In this document: positions 21,638 to 31,050 of the stretch, one piece after another
How positions within the stretch are numbered: position 1 is the stretch's first letter
How the letters are laid out: every line of letters begins with the position of its first letter
From: Streptomyces sp. NBC_00091
Lineage (GTDB): Bacteria > Actinomycetota > Actinomycetes > Streptomycetales > Streptomycetaceae
Reading direction: 5' to 3'
NCBI RefSeq assembly: GCF_026343185.1
Contig: NZ_JAPEMA010000001.1
Location: 1,922,001 to 1,986,000, forward strand
DNA length: 64,000 bases
The notes under the pieces: generated by a model
What the model was told of the DNA's origin: nothing
Database searches by the model: none
What the model saw: only the letters and a program-made list of their open reading frames with translations
Made by a program: the position numbers and the translations under genes

Positions 21638-22849
21638 CTACTTCGCGGAGTCGGCCGTCTTCACCAGCTGGTCCTTGGTGACCGCGCCGACGTAGACCTT
21701 GCCGTCGTCCGTGATCAGCGCGTTGACCAGGCGGGTGGAGAAAATCCGGCCCTCGCCGAACTTCCCGGAGACCTTGTCCCCGAGGGAGTTCATGAACTGC
21801 TTGGCCTCCTTGGGCGCGTTCTTGTCGTTCTCGAGTTCCTTGAGGCCCTTGCCCGCCCCGGAGTCGATCCGCGCGACCGTGGACCAGCCCTCGCCGAGGA
21901 CCTTCACGTCACCCTTGCCGTCCGCCCCGCCGGTCAGCCCGCCCAGGCCGGGGAAGGACTCCAGAGCCTTCCAGTGCTGGTCTTCCTGGGCCTTGCCGTG
22001 CTCCTTGCCCTTGGCCTCGGCGCCGTCCGTCCCCTCCGTCACCTTGGCGCCCTTGGGCGGGGTGAAGGCGAAGGCGTCCGCGGCCGGCTTGGCGAAGTCC
22101 ACCTGGGTGAAGCCGGCGTCCACGATCGGCTTGCCGCCCTGGCTGGACAGCAGCTGGACCCGCAGCGGCACGCCGTTCTTGGCGTCGACCGCGATCTGCA
22201 CCGAGCCGACGGTGGAGCCGCTCTGCTTGGGCTTCAGGACCAGCTGGTAGGCGTCGCGCCCGGCGACCTGCGCGGTCTCGCCCACGCCGATGTCGGTGGT
22301 GGGGCCGGCCGCCTTGAGGACCTCCTGGGCCAGCTCCTGCGGCGAGGCCGCGAGGCGGTCGGCGGTCTTCTTGTGGTCCTGGCCGCCCTGTTCGGCCTTG
22401 TCGTGGAAGACCTCGTTGGACTTGGAGTCGTAGCCCCAGACGTCCTTGCCGTTGTGGACGAGGGTGTACTCGTCCTTGCCGTCGAGGAACGTGAGCTTCT
22501 GGCGGTCGGGGCCGTCGGCCGCGACGCGGAAGGTGTGCGAGCCGTTCGCCAGCTGCGCGATCTTGTCCTCGGGGTTGGCGGAGCCCCCCGCCAACCCGCC
22601 GCCGCCCAGCAGCCCGGAGGCGAAGGTCGGCAGGCCGAGGTCGGTGGTGATCCTGGCGGTGCCGGAGAGCTGCTCCACCTCGGAGGCCGCGACCTTCTCG
22701 ATGAGCTGCTGCGCCGTCACCTTCGGCAGGTCCGGACCGCCGGCGTTGGCGAAGGCCGGAACCATCGCGACGGTCGCCGCCGCGATACCCGCCACGGCTA
22801 CCGGTACGGCGTACCGAGCGGCCTTGCGCGAGGTCTTCGTGTGTGCCAT
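21638..22849 (-). CDS. LolA-like exported protein (sigma-factor regulator RseB-like fold)
   Basis: Exported protein of 403 aa. A signal or anchor segment covers about residues 10-36 (ARYAVPVAVAGIAAATVAMVPAFANA). The mature part fits the LolA/RseB-like superfamily: repeated beta-strand blocks such as LTFLDGKDEYTLVHNGKDVWGYDSKSNEVFH and AYQLVLKPKQSG...VQIAVDAKNGVPLRVQLLS. Gram-positive members bind lipid or act at the membrane; the role here is unknown. Low-complexity linkers rich in Lys/Glu/Gly split the C-terminal half. ATG 22849 was chosen; a longer in-frame start would add a charged, non-secretory leader. No operon partner. Confidence 0.7.
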   Translation of the reverse strand: MAHTKTSRKAARYAVPVAVAGIAAATVAMVPAFANAGGPDLPKVTAQQLIEKVAASEVEQLSGTARITTDLGLPTFASGLLGGGGLAGGSANPEDKIAQLANGSHTFRVAADGPDRQKLTFLDGKDEYTLVHNGKDVWGYDSKSNEVFHDKAEQGGQDHKKTADRLAASPQELAQEVLKAAGPTTDIGVGETAQVAGRDAYQLVLKPKQSGSTVGSVQIAVDAKNGVPLRVQLLSSQGGKPIVDAGFTQVDFAKPAADAFAFTPPKGAKVTEGTDGAEAKGKEHGKAQEDQHWKALESFPGLGGLTGGADGKGDVKVLGEGWSTVARIDSGAGKGLKELENDKNAPKEAKQFMNSLGDKVSGKFGEGRIFSTRLVNALITDDGKVYVGAVTKDQLVKTADSAK

Positions 22850-23017
22850 GTCAGTGCCCTGCCCTCTGTGTCTACGACGGTCCGCGGCGGCGACCCCCGT
22901 GTCGCCGCGCTCACCCGATCCGGTGGGGTTCGATGACTCCATCTGACCAAATCGGGGAGCACGGGGCGTCAGTCCCCGGAATCAACTCCGCGTACGACCG
23001 TGGGATGACACGGAAAG

Positions 23018-23063
23018 GGCCCTCCTCCCCCGACCCGTAGGGGTCGCGAGGGCGGAAGGGCCC
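23018..23063 (-). terminator. Hairpin terminator after the polyprenyl synthase gene
   Basis: GGGCCCT (23018-23024) pairs with AGGGCCC (23057-23063), and CGACCC/GGGTCG closes an inner stem around a 4-nt loop. It lies downstream of the minus-strand gene that ends at 23104. Confidence 0.65.
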
Positions 23064-23103
23064 GTTCCACTGTCCTGCCGTTCAACTGTCCTGGGGGGCG
23101 GAG

Positions 23104-24114
23104 TCAGCCCGCGCGGTGGACCACCGCGTCGCACAGTTCCTCCAGCGCCGACTTCGCGAAGCAGTCCGGCAGCGGGGCGAGCATGGCGCGCGCGTCCTCC
23201 GCGTACTGGACGGTGTCGCGGCGGGCCTGCTCCAGCGCGGGGTGCACCCGCAGCCGGGAGAGGACCTCGGCGTGCCGGGCGTCGTCCGTCAGGTCCCCGT
23301 CCAGCAGGCTCACGAGCTCCAGGTCCTCCGGGCGCCGGTCCCGCTCGGCCATCTCCCGCAGCCGCAGCACGGGCAGGGTCGGAATGCCCTCGCGCAGGTC
23401 GGTGCCCGGGGTCTTGCCGGACTCGTGCGAGTCGGAGGCGATGTCGAGGACGTCGTCCGCGAGCTGGAAGGCGGTGCCGAGGCGCTCGCCGTACTGGGTC
23501 AGGATGTCGACGACGGACTCGTCGGCGCCGGACATCAGCGCGCCGAAGCGGCCGGAGACGGCGATCAGCGAGCCGGTCTTGCCGGCGATGACGTCCAGGT
23601 AGTGCGCGACCGGGTCGCGGCCGCCGCGCGGGCCGGCCGTCTCCAGGATCTGACCCGTCACCAGCCGCTCGAAGGCCTCGGCCTGGATGCGTACGGCCTC
23701 CGGCCCGAGGTCCGCCAGGATGTGCGAGGCGCGGGCGAACAGGAAGTCACCCGTCAGGACGGCCACGGAGTTGCCCCAGCGGGTGTTGGCGCTCTCCACC
23801 CCGCGGCGGACGTCCGCCTCGTCCATGACGTCGTCGTGGTAGAGGGTGGCCAGGTGGGTGAGTTCGACGACCACCGCGGACGGCACGATCCCGGGCGCGT
23901 AGGGGTCGCCGAAGCGGGAGGCCAGCATCACCAGCAGCGGCCGGAAGCGCTTGCCTCCGGCGCGCACGAGGTGCTGTGCGGCTTCGGTGATGAAGGGGAC
24001 TTCGCTCTTGGTGGCTTCCAGCAGACCCGCCTCGACGGCGGCCAGTCCGGCCTGGACATCGGTCTCAAGAGCCTGGTCCCGCACGCTCAGTCCGAACGGC
24101 CCGACGACGGTCAC
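23104..24114 (-). CDS. Polyprenyl diphosphate synthase (long-chain, menaquinone side chain)
   Basis: Condenses isopentenyl diphosphate onto an allylic diphosphate to make the long prenyl chain, 336 aa. Both Asp-rich motifs are visible: DDVMDEADVRR at 94-104 (FARM) and ADDVLDIASD around residue 217 (SARM), along with GGKRFRPLL. The length, and the window's other menaquinone genes, point to a hepta- or octaprenyl diphosphate synthase for menaquinone rather than a geranylgeranyl synthase for pigments; the chain length itself cannot be read off reliably. GTG start with AGGAG 8 nt upstream. It is divergent from the POT transporter gene. Confidence 0.85.
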   Translation of the reverse strand: MTVVGPFGLSVRDQALETDVQAGLAAVEAGLLEATKSEVPFITEAAQHLVRAGGKRFRPLLVMLASRFGDPYAPGIVPSAVVVELTHLATLYHDDVMDEADVRRGVESANTRWGNSVAVLTGDFLFARASHILADLGPEAVRIQAEAFERLVTGQILETAGPRGGRDPVAHYLDVIAGKTGSLIAVSGRFGALMSGADESVVDILTQYGERLGTAFQLADDVLDIASDSHESGKTPGTDLREGIPTLPVLRLREMAERDRRPEDLELVSLLDGDLTDDARHAEVLSRLRVHPALEQARRDTVQYAEDARAMLAPLPDCFAKSALEELCDAVVHRAG

Positions 24115-24304
24115 GAGGGGTACTCCTGTCTGCTGACGATCACGCTGACGATCACCTGGATTGTCGATGTGTCGCTGCCTTCACTCAACCCAGCGTATCG
24201 GGTCCGTTTTCGATCACCGAGAGGGCCTGTCCGGTTGCCGCACACGCGCAGTCCGATCCACCCCGGTATGTTCGGTGGGAGCCGAAACAACCGGAGAATG
24301 CGTT

Positions 24305-25822
24305 TTGTCCAGAACTGTGACCGATCGAGACGAGCCGGAAGATCCGGAGGCGGACCAGCCACCGCCCGGTGACGACCATGCCTTCCTCGGACACCCCAGA
24401 GGCCTCGCCACGCTCTCCGGACTGGAGGTCTGGGAGCGGTTCTCCTTCCTCGGCATGCAGGCCATCCTCGTCCTCTACTTCGCGGACACGGTGGCGCGCG
24501 GCGGCCTCGGGATGGACCCGGGCACCGCCGCCTCCGTCTCGGCGGCCTACGGGACCATGGTCTACCTCGTCTCCGTCGCGGGCGGCTGGCTCGCCGACCG
24601 GATCCTCGGCTCGTACCGCGCCGTCCTGTGCGGCGGCGTCCTGATCGCCTGCGGCCACTACGCCATGGCCGTGCCGACGGCCGCCATGACCTGGGCGGGC
24701 CTCGGCCTGATCAGCGCGGGCACCGGCCTGCTCAAGCCCAACGTGGCCAGCATGGTGGGCAAGCTGTACCGCACGGACGACGAGCGGCGCGACGCCGGAT
24801 TCGCCCTGTACTACATGGGCATCAACATCGGCGCCTTCGCCGGACCGCTGGTCACCGGCTGGCTCGGCGAGCACCAGGGCTGGCACTGGGGCTTCTCCGC
24901 CGCCGCGGTCGGGATGACCGCCGGCCTGGTCCAGTACGTCCTCGGGCGCCGCCACCTGGCCGGCCGCAAGCACGCCGCGGAGTACGCGCTGGCGCCCGAC
25001 GCGATGCGCGCCGCCGTCCGGAAGATCATCGGCGGGTGCCTCGCCTTCGCCGCGCTCGCCACCCTCCTGGCGGGCATCGGCTGGTTGACGATGGGCCGTT
25101 TCGTCGACCTGCTGACCCTCGTCTCGGTGATCGCCCCGGTCGTCTACTTCGCGCTCATGTTCCGCAGCCCGCGGGTGACGCCGGAGGAACGCGGCCGCCT
25201 TCGCCCGTACGTGGTGCTCTTCCTCGCCTCGGTCGCCTTCAACTTCATCCTCTTCCAGGCCTACTCGACGATGATGCTGCTGGCCTCGACGAACGCCCGG
25301 ACCGAGATCCTCGGCTTCCACTTCCCCGCCGGCTGGTACGCCTCGGCGCTCGGCGCCTTCGAGGTGGCGCTCGCCCCGGTGGTGGCCGCGCTGTGGGTGC
25401 GGATGGGCCGCCGCCAGCCGCACGCCTCCAACAAGATCGCCATCGGGGTGGTCCTGGGCGGCCTGTCCTTCCTGCTGATGGTCCTGCCGACCTCGGGCCA
25501 CAGCGGGGAGACCTACCGGATGGCCGCCTGGTGGATCGTCGGCTCGTACCTGCTGCTCGGGCTGGGCGACGTACTCCTGGAGACCTCCGGGATGTCCGCC
25601 ACCACCAAGCTCGCCCCCAGCGCGTACGCCAGCCAGACCATGGCCCTGTGGTTCCTGTCGCTGGCGCTGGCCAACGGCATCCAGGCGCAGGTCGTCAAGG
25701 TCTACGGCCACGTGTCCAACCCCGTGTACTTCGGCGTCAACGGCGCCGTCGCGGTCGCCGCGGGCCTGGCCGTGGCCGCGGCGGCGCCCTGGCTGCGCCG
25801 CACGATGCATCCCGTCCACTGA
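24305..25822 (+). CDS. POT (PTR2)-family proton-coupled peptide transporter
   Basis: Imports di- and tripeptides with protons; 505 aa, about 14 helices. The first helix has the POT signature ExWERFSFLGM (GLEVWERFSFLGMQAILVLYF) and the PTR motif appears as GGWLADRILGSYRAVLCGG; GTGLLKPNVASMVGKLY and ALYYMGINIGAFAGPL follow. TTG 24305 is preferred because GGAG lies 9 nt upstream; a GTG at 24317 is the alternative. A hydrophilic leader of about 35 residues precedes the first helix. The downstream hydrolase begins 22 nt after its stop, so they may be cotranscribed. Confidence 0.88.
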   Translation: MSRTVTDRDEPEDPEADQPPPGDDHAFLGHPRGLATLSGLEVWERFSFLGMQAILVLYFADTVARGGLGMDPGTAASVSAAYGTMVYLVSVAGGWLADRILGSYRAVLCGGVLIACGHYAMAVPTAAMTWAGLGLISAGTGLLKPNVASMVGKLYRTDDERRDAGFALYYMGINIGAFAGPLVTGWLGEHQGWHWGFSAAAVGMTAGLVQYVLGRRHLAGRKHAAEYALAPDAMRAAVRKIIGGCLAFAALATLLAGIGWLTMGRFVDLLTLVSVIAPVVYFALMFRSPRVTPEERGRLRPYVVLFLASVAFNFILFQAYSTMMLLASTNARTEILGFHFPAGWYASALGAFEVALAPVVAALWVRMGRRQPHASNKIAIGVVLGGLSFLLMVLPTSGHSGETYRMAAWWIVGSYLLLGLGDVLLETSGMSATTKLAPSAYASQTMALWFLSLALANGIQAQVVKVYGHVSNPVYFGVNGAVAVAAGLAVAAAAPWLRRTMHPVH

Positions 25823-25843
25823 GGGGCCGGTGAAGGAATCCCG

Positions 25844-27853
25844 ATGATCATCCGTACCGACTTCCCGTACGCGACCGCCCACGAGGATGTCCGGATCCCG
25901 ATGGCCGACGGCGTCCAGCTGTACGCCCGGATCTGGCGCCCGGTGACGGACGAACCCGTTCCGGCCCTGCTGGAGTACCTCCCGTACCGGCTGACCGACT
26001 GGACCGCCCCGCGCGACTGGCAGCGCCACCCCTGGTACGCCGGACACGGCTACGCCTCCGTACGGGTGGACGTGCGCGGCCACGGATGCAGCGGCGGCCG
26101 CCCCGGCGACGAGTACGACGCCCGCGAACTGGCCGACGGGGTCGCGGTGGTGGAGTGGCTGGCGGCGCAGCCGTGGTGCACGGGGGCCGTGGGGATGTTC
26201 GGCATCTCCTGGGGCGGCTTCAACTCCCTCCAGATCGCCGCCCTCGCCCCCGAGGCCCTGAAGGCGGTCGTCACCGTCTGCTCGACGGACGACCGCTACG
26301 ACAACGACGTCCACTACATGGGCGGCTCGGTGCTGGCCGTGGACATGCACGCCTGGGCGGCCACCATGCTGGCCTTCGCCTCCCGCCCGCCGGACCCCCT
26401 GCACACCGGGGACGGCTGGCGCGCGCAGTGGCTGGACCGGCTGGAGGGCGTGGAGCCGCTGATCCACACCTGGCTCTCGCACCAGACCCGCGACGCCTAT
26501 TGGCGCCACGGCAGCGTCTGCGAGGACTACGCCGCGATCGGCGCGGCGGTGCTCGCGGTGGGCGGCTGGCACGACCCCTACCGGGACACGGTGCTGCGGC
26601 TGGCCGCCGCCCTGCCGGCGTCGCGGGTGCGGGGGCTGATCGGACCGTGGTCGCACCAGTACCCCGACCGGGGGCTGCCGCCGGGCCCGGCGATCGGCTT
26701 CCTCCAGGAGACCCTGCGGTGGTGGGACCACTGGCTGAAGGGCGCGGACAACGGGGTGATGGACGAACCGCTGCTGCGCGCCTGGATCAGCGGTTCGCAC
26801 CCGCCGGCGACCGCGTACGAGCGGCTGCCGGGCCGCTGGGTCGGCGAGAAGGCGTGGCCCTCGCCCTCGATCGTGCCCGTCTCGTACGGGCTCCAGGGCC
26901 CGCCGGTGGCCGTGGCCTCGCCGCAGCACACCGGGCTGGACGCCGGGCGGTTCTTCCCCTTCGGCAACGACGCCGACCTGCCGCCGGACCAGCGGGAGGA
27001 GGACGCGAAGTCGGCCTGCTTCGAGTTCCCGGTGCCCCTGGACGCGGGCGAGCCGGTGGAGGTCCTGGGGCGACCCTCCGTCACCCTCCGGCTGCGGATG
27101 GACGTCCCGTACGGGCAGGTCGTGGCGCGGCTGTGCGACGTCGCCCCCGACGGGGCGTCGACGCTGGTCACCCGGGGCGCGCTGAACCTCTCGGCGCGGC
27201 ACGGGCGGGACCGGGCGGCGCCCTGGCCGGTGGGCGCGTACGAGGACGTCACCTTCGAGCTGAACGGCATCGGCCACGCCTTCCCGCCGGGGCACCGGAT
27301 CCGGCTGGCGGTGTCCTCCGCGTACTGGCCGTGGATCTGGCCGCGGGCCGGCTCGGAGGCCGGCTGGACCCTGGACCCGGCGGGCAGCACGCTGGAACTC
27401 CCCGTCCGTCCCCCCTCCCCCGCCGACCCCGGGATCGTCTTCGAGGCCCCGGAGCAGTCGGAGCCGCTGGGGGTGGTCCACCCGGAGACCCTGGACGAGC
27501 CGCGTCCGGAGCGGCTCGTCGTACGGGACGTCGCGCGCGGGACCTGGCGGCTGGAGGTGGATCCCCGGTACGGGGGGACGCGGGTGTACCCGGACGGGCT
27601 GGAGTACGAGGAGGACGCGGCGGAGGTGTACGAGATCCAGCAGGCCGACCCCCTGTCGGCCCGCACCCGCTCGGAGTGGCGGATCCGGCTCCACCGGCCG
27701 GACCTCGGCTGGGACACCCGGGTCGAGACCCGCTCCGAGATCTCGTGCGACGAGGGCGGCTTCCTGACGTCGAACGAGGTCGTCTGCCGCGAGGGCGACG
27801 AGGTCCTCTTCCACCGCACCTGGGAACGCCGCCTCCCGCGTGCCGCCGGCTGA
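25844..27853 (+). CDS. CocE/NonD-family serine hydrolase
   Basis: Alpha/beta-hydrolase of the X-Pro dipeptidyl-peptidase/cocaine-esterase family, 669 aa. The nucleophile is S122 in GISWGG, the acid is likely the Asp in VGGWHDPYRD and the His is in IGPWSHQYPD. The C-terminal third is the usual jelly-roll domain (VTLRLRMDVPYGQVVARLCDVAPDG). Most members hydrolyse esters or peptides; the substrate here is unknown. No signal peptide, so it acts inside the cell. It directly follows the peptide transporter, a context that would suit a cytoplasmic peptidase. A clear AAGGA precedes the ATG. Confidence 0.88.
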   Translation: MIIRTDFPYATAHEDVRIPMADGVQLYARIWRPVTDEPVPALLEYLPYRLTDWTAPRDWQRHPWYAGHGYASVRVDVRGHGCSGGRPGDEYDARELADGVAVVEWLAAQPWCTGAVGMFGISWGGFNSLQIAALAPEALKAVVTVCSTDDRYDNDVHYMGGSVLAVDMHAWAATMLAFASRPPDPLHTGDGWRAQWLDRLEGVEPLIHTWLSHQTRDAYWRHGSVCEDYAAIGAAVLAVGGWHDPYRDTVLRLAAALPASRVRGLIGPWSHQYPDRGLPPGPAIGFLQETLRWWDHWLKGADNGVMDEPLLRAWISGSHPPATAYERLPGRWVGEKAWPSPSIVPVSYGLQGPPVAVASPQHTGLDAGRFFPFGNDADLPPDQREEDAKSACFEFPVPLDAGEPVEVLGRPSVTLRLRMDVPYGQVVARLCDVAPDGASTLVTRGALNLSARHGRDRAAPWPVGAYEDVTFELNGIGHAFPPGHRIRLAVSSAYWPWIWPRAGSEAGWTLDPAGSTLELPVRPPSPADPGIVFEAPEQSEPLGVVHPETLDEPRPERLVVRDVARGTWRLEVDPRYGGTRVYPDGLEYEEDAAEVYEIQQADPLSARTRSEWRIRLHRPDLGWDTRVETRSEISCDEGGFLTSNEVVCREGDEVLFHRTWERRLPRAAG

Positions 27854-27877
27854 GCGCCCGCTGTCCGCCGGTGGTTA

Positions 27878-28062
27878 CCGCTGCGCGGAGCTCTCCCCGA
27901 CCCGCCCTTCCTCCGTTCCCCGGGCTCTGCCCGGACCCGCGCCTCAAACGCCGGCGAGGCTGGATTTTCCAGCCTCGCCGGCGTTTGAGGCTGGGGGTCC
28001 CCCCGGACGGAGTCTGGGGGAGAACGGAGGAAGGGCGGGTAGGGGACGGCTCCGCGCAGCGG
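27878..28062. repeat. Nested palindromic repeat element (185 nt)
   Basis: Between the convergent hydrolase and HAD genes. The core is a perfect 23-bp inverted repeat (27942-27964 and 27968-27990, loop TTT), starting CCTCAAACGCCGGCG. Around it sit CCCGCCCTTCCTCCG/CGGAGGAAGGGCGGG and the outermost CCGCTGCGCGGAGC/GCTCCGCGCAGCGG. The arms match the element at 11184-11330. It should fold into a long hairpin and would terminate transcription from both sides. Confidence 0.85.
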
Positions 28063-28074
28063 GAACCCGGGGCG

Positions 28075-28881
28075 CTACGCGAACAGCCGCTCCAGGACCA
28101 CCGCGATGCCGTCCGCCTCGTTCGACAGGGTCACCTCGTCGGCGACGGCCACCAGCTCGCGGTGGGCGTTGGCCATCGCCACCCCGTGGGCGGCCCACGC
28201 GAACATCGGGACGTCGTTGGGCATGTCGCCGAAGGCGATCGTCGACGCCGCCGGAAGCCCCAGCACCGACGCCGCCCGCTCGAGCCCACTGGCCTTGTCG
28301 ACGCCCGGCGGCTGGAGTTCCACCGTGTGCTCCCCCGCCATCGTGACGTTGACCAGGTCGCCGACCACCGACCGCGCCACCCGCGTCAGCTCGTCGTCGT
28401 CCAGCAGCGGGTGCTGGAGCAGCACCTTGTTGATCGGCGCCGACCACAGCTCGCCCCGCCTGCGCACGCGCACCGTCGGCAGGTGCGGGTGCGGCATCCG
28501 GTAGCCGGGCCCTATCAGCATCTCCGCGTCCACCCCCTCCTGGTTGACGGCCACGTAGACCTCGCCGATCTCCGCCTCGATCTTGCCGAGGGCCACCTCG
28601 GCCAGCCCCCGGTCCATGGCGACGGAGTGCAGCAGGAGCCCGCGCGCCGCGTCGTACACCTGTGCTCCCTGCCCGCACACCGCGAGCCCCGTGTAGCCGA
28701 GGTCGTCCAGGACGTGCCGGATCTGTGGCACCGGGCGCCCGGTGACGACGATGTGCCGGGCGCCGGCGGCGCGCGCCGTCGCGAGCGCCGCGCACGAGCG
28801 GGCGGAGACGGTGTCACCGGCGCGCAGCAGAGTCCCGTCCAGGTCGGTGGCGATCAAGGCATAGGGGAGGGCGGAAGTCAC
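28075..28881 (-). CDS. HAD-superfamily Cof-type phosphatase
   Basis: Cytoplasmic phosphatase of 268 aa in the Cof/YbiV subfamily, acting on sugar or nucleotide phosphates. The catalytic motif is ATDLDGTLL with the two Asp at 13 and 15; motif II is VVTGRP, and motif IV is FGDMPNDVPMF near the C-terminus, with the Lys of motif III in GVDKASGLERA. The cap domain lies between. GTG 28881 gives the normal short leader; a TTG 30 nt upstream is possible. Divergent from the fumarylacetoacetase gene with 141 nt between. Confidence 0.88.
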   Translation of the reverse strand: MTSALPYALIATDLDGTLLRAGDTVSARSCAALATARAAGARHIVVTGRPVPQIRHVLDDLGYTGLAVCGQGAQVYDAARGLLLHSVAMDRGLAEVALGKIEAEIGEVYVAVNQEGVDAEMLIGPGYRMPHPHLPTVRVRRRGELWSAPINKVLLQHPLLDDDELTRVARSVVGDLVNVTMAGEHTVELQPPGVDKASGLERAASVLGLPAASTIAFGDMPNDVPMFAWAAHGVAMANAHRELVAVADEVTLSNEADGIAVVLERLFA

Positions 28882-29022
28882 GGCGCCAAGGATACGGACC
28901 CCTTTGGACAAGTCTTACAAATCGCGCCCTAATCCGGCCTCCCACAGACCCCACCAGCCACGTACCGTGTCAACCAGCTCCCGGGACACCCCCGGACCGC
29001 GTCGAAAGCGAGGCAGCACCCC

Positions 29023-30249
29023 ATGCCCCAGCAGAGCCCCCTCGATGTTCCCGAGGGCGACCCGTTCGGGCCGCACAACCTCCCCTACGGCGTCTTCTCC
29101 ACCCCGGCCGAGCCGGATCGCCGCCGGGTCGGCGTGCGGATCGGCGGGTACGTGCTCGACGCGGGGGCCGTGGCCGTCGCGCTCGGGTCCCCGTACGCCG
29201 GGCTGCTCGCCCAGGGGTCGCTCAACCCGCTGATGGCCGCCGGCCGCACCGCCTGGCGCGACGTGCGCCGCGCGCTGACCGCCTGGGTCACCGACCCCGG
29301 CCACCGCGGGACGGTCGAGCCGCACCTGCTCCCGCTCGACGCCGTCACCCTGCACCTGCCGTACGAGGTCGCGGACTACGTCGACTTCTACGCCAGCGAG
29401 CACCACGCCACCAACGTCGGCCAGATCTTCCGCCCGGACGGGGACGCGCTCACCCCCAACTGGAAGCACCTGCCCATCGGTTACCACGGCCGGTCGGGAA
29501 CCATCATGGTCTCCGGGACGGACGTCGTACGGCCCTCCGGGCAGCGCAAGGCACCGACCGACCCGGCGCCCGTCTTCGGGCCGTCCGTCAAGCTCGACAT
29601 CGAGGCCGAGGTCGGCTTCGTCGTCGGCACCCCCTCGGAGCTGGGCCGTCCGGTGGCGCTCGGCGACTTCGAGGAGCACGTCTTCGGGCTGTTCCTCCTC
29701 AACGACTGGTCCGCGCGCGACATCCAGGCCTGGGAGTACGTGCCGCTCGGCCCCTTCCTCGGCAAGTCCTTCGCCACCTCCGTCTCCGCCTGGGTGACCC
29801 CCCTGGAGGCACTGGACGCGGCCCGCGTCGCCCCGCCGGCCCGGGACTTCCCGCTCCTGCCCTACCTGGACGACGCCGACGGCGACCGCCCCGGCGGCTT
29901 CGACCTGCGCATCACCGTCTCCATCAACGGGCAGGAGGTCGCCCGGCCGCCGTTCGCCTCGATGTACTGGACCGCCGCCCAGCAGCTGGCCCACATGACC
30001 GTCAACGGCGCCTCGCTGCGCACGGGCGACGTGTACGGCTCCGGCACCGTCAGCGGCCCCGAGGTCGACCAGCGCGGCTCCCTGCTGGAGCTGACCTGGA
30101 ACGGCCGCGACGCCATCGAGCTCGCCGACGGCAAGCGCACCTTCCTGGAGGACGGCGACACGGTCACCCTCACCGCCTGGGCCCCCGGCGCCGACGGCAC
30201 CCGCGTCGGCCTCGGCGAGGTCACCGGCCGCATCGTCGGGTCCCGCTAA
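29023..30249 (+). CDS. fahA: Fumarylacetoacetase
   Basis: Final step of tyrosine/homogentisate breakdown: hydrolyses 4-fumarylacetoacetate to fumarate and acetoacetate. 408 aa. The N-terminal SH3-like domain covers about residues 10-115, and the catalytic domain has DYVDFYASEHHATNVG (metal Asp and catalytic His), WKHLPIGYHGRS, KLDIEAEVGFVVG (Glu ligands) and LLNDWSARDIQAWEYVPLGPFLGKSF. GAGGCAGC lies before the ATG. No other homogentisate-pathway gene is in the window, so it stands alone here. Confidence 0.93.
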   Translation: MPQQSPLDVPEGDPFGPHNLPYGVFSTPAEPDRRRVGVRIGGYVLDAGAVAVALGSPYAGLLAQGSLNPLMAAGRTAWRDVRRALTAWVTDPGHRGTVEPHLLPLDAVTLHLPYEVADYVDFYASEHHATNVGQIFRPDGDALTPNWKHLPIGYHGRSGTIMVSGTDVVRPSGQRKAPTDPAPVFGPSVKLDIEAEVGFVVGTPSELGRPVALGDFEEHVFGLFLLNDWSARDIQAWEYVPLGPFLGKSFATSVSAWVTPLEALDAARVAPPARDFPLLPYLDDADGDRPGGFDLRITVSINGQEVARPPFASMYWTAAQQLAHMTVNGASLRTGDVYGSGTVSGPEVDQRGSLLELTWNGRDAIELADGKRTFLEDGDTVTLTAWAPGADGTRVGLGEVTGRIVGSR

Positions 30250-30341
30250 CGGGCCGGTCCGCCACTCGGGCGGCGGGGTGCGGGTACGCCGCCCGCGCCG
30301 CCCGAGTGGCGGGGCCCGGGCGGCGAGGTGAGGCTGCTGAC

Positions 30342-30956
30342 ATGGCATCACGTTCCGCAAAACTCGCCCCCGTGGCCCTCGCGGCCACGGCCACCCTCAC
30401 CCTCGGCGCCGCCCCCGCCGCACCGGTGGCCACGCCCACCGCGCAACTGGCCGTCGCCTACCGGGCGACCGCCAAGTACCACCAGCACCGGACGGCCGTC
30501 GCCGCCGGGTACGTCCCCGACCAGTACTGCGTCGTCAACCCGGAGGGAGGCGGCGGGGCCCTGGGCTACCCGCACTTCAACCACGCCTACGACGGCTCCA
30601 CCGACCCGAAGAAGCCCACGGCCCTGCTCTACGAGGGCGACGGGGCGGGCCGCTGGCGGCTGGCCGGCCTCGAATGGATGGTCGTGGACCGCGACGGCCG
30701 GGTCGACACCGACGACGACCGTCCCTCCCTCTTCGGGCAGCCCTTCCGCGGCCCGCTGCCCGCCCGGTACAAGGGCCAGCAGGTCCACTACTCGCTGCAC
30801 CTGTGGCTGTGGAAGCACAACCCGTCCGGGCGCTTCGAGCCCTTCAACCCGGCGGTCGTCTGCCGCCCCGGCACCACCAGGCCGCGCCCGCCCGCGCCCG
30901 CCACCGCGCCCTCCGTCGCCCCCGCCGTCGCTCCCGCCACCGCCGACGCACCCTAG
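30342..30956 (+). CDS. Secreted protein of unknown function, paralogue 1
   Basis: I do not recognise a characterised family. 204 aa with an Ala-rich signal peptide (about residues 1-28). The mature region has a block conserved with the next gene: YCVVNPEG...GYPHFNHAYDGSTDPKKPTALLY, then EWMVVDRDG, DDRPSLFGQPFRGP and HLWLWKHNPSGRFEPFNPAVVC. Two cysteines, one at each end of this block, could form a disulfide. The end is a Pro/Ala/Thr-rich tail. It has a GAGGTGAGG element upstream of the ATG and sits 94 nt before its paralogue. Confidence 0.7.
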   Translation: MASRSAKLAPVALAATATLTLGAAPAAPVATPTAQLAVAYRATAKYHQHRTAVAAGYVPDQYCVVNPEGGGGALGYPHFNHAYDGSTDPKKPTALLYEGDGAGRWRLAGLEWMVVDRDGRVDTDDDRPSLFGQPFRGPLPARYKGQQVHYSLHLWLWKHNPSGRFEPFNPAVVCRPGTTRPRPPAPATAPSVAPAVAPATADAP

Positions 30957-31050
30957 GCCCCCGTTTGGAGGCCTGCCGCGTGCACGGCTCCCACCGCCCC
31001 GGGATGGTGGACGAAAGCCCCTCCGGGACCCCCGAGCACCAGGAGCTCCC

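Noticed and set aside
24185..27814. A 1209-aa open frame opposite the POT and CocE genes
   Set aside because: Pro/Arg/Gly-rich shadow of two clearly real genes on the other strand.
27249..28346. Frames spanning the palindromic element at 27878-28062
   Set aside because: They run through the inverted repeat in several frames and have no coding signature.
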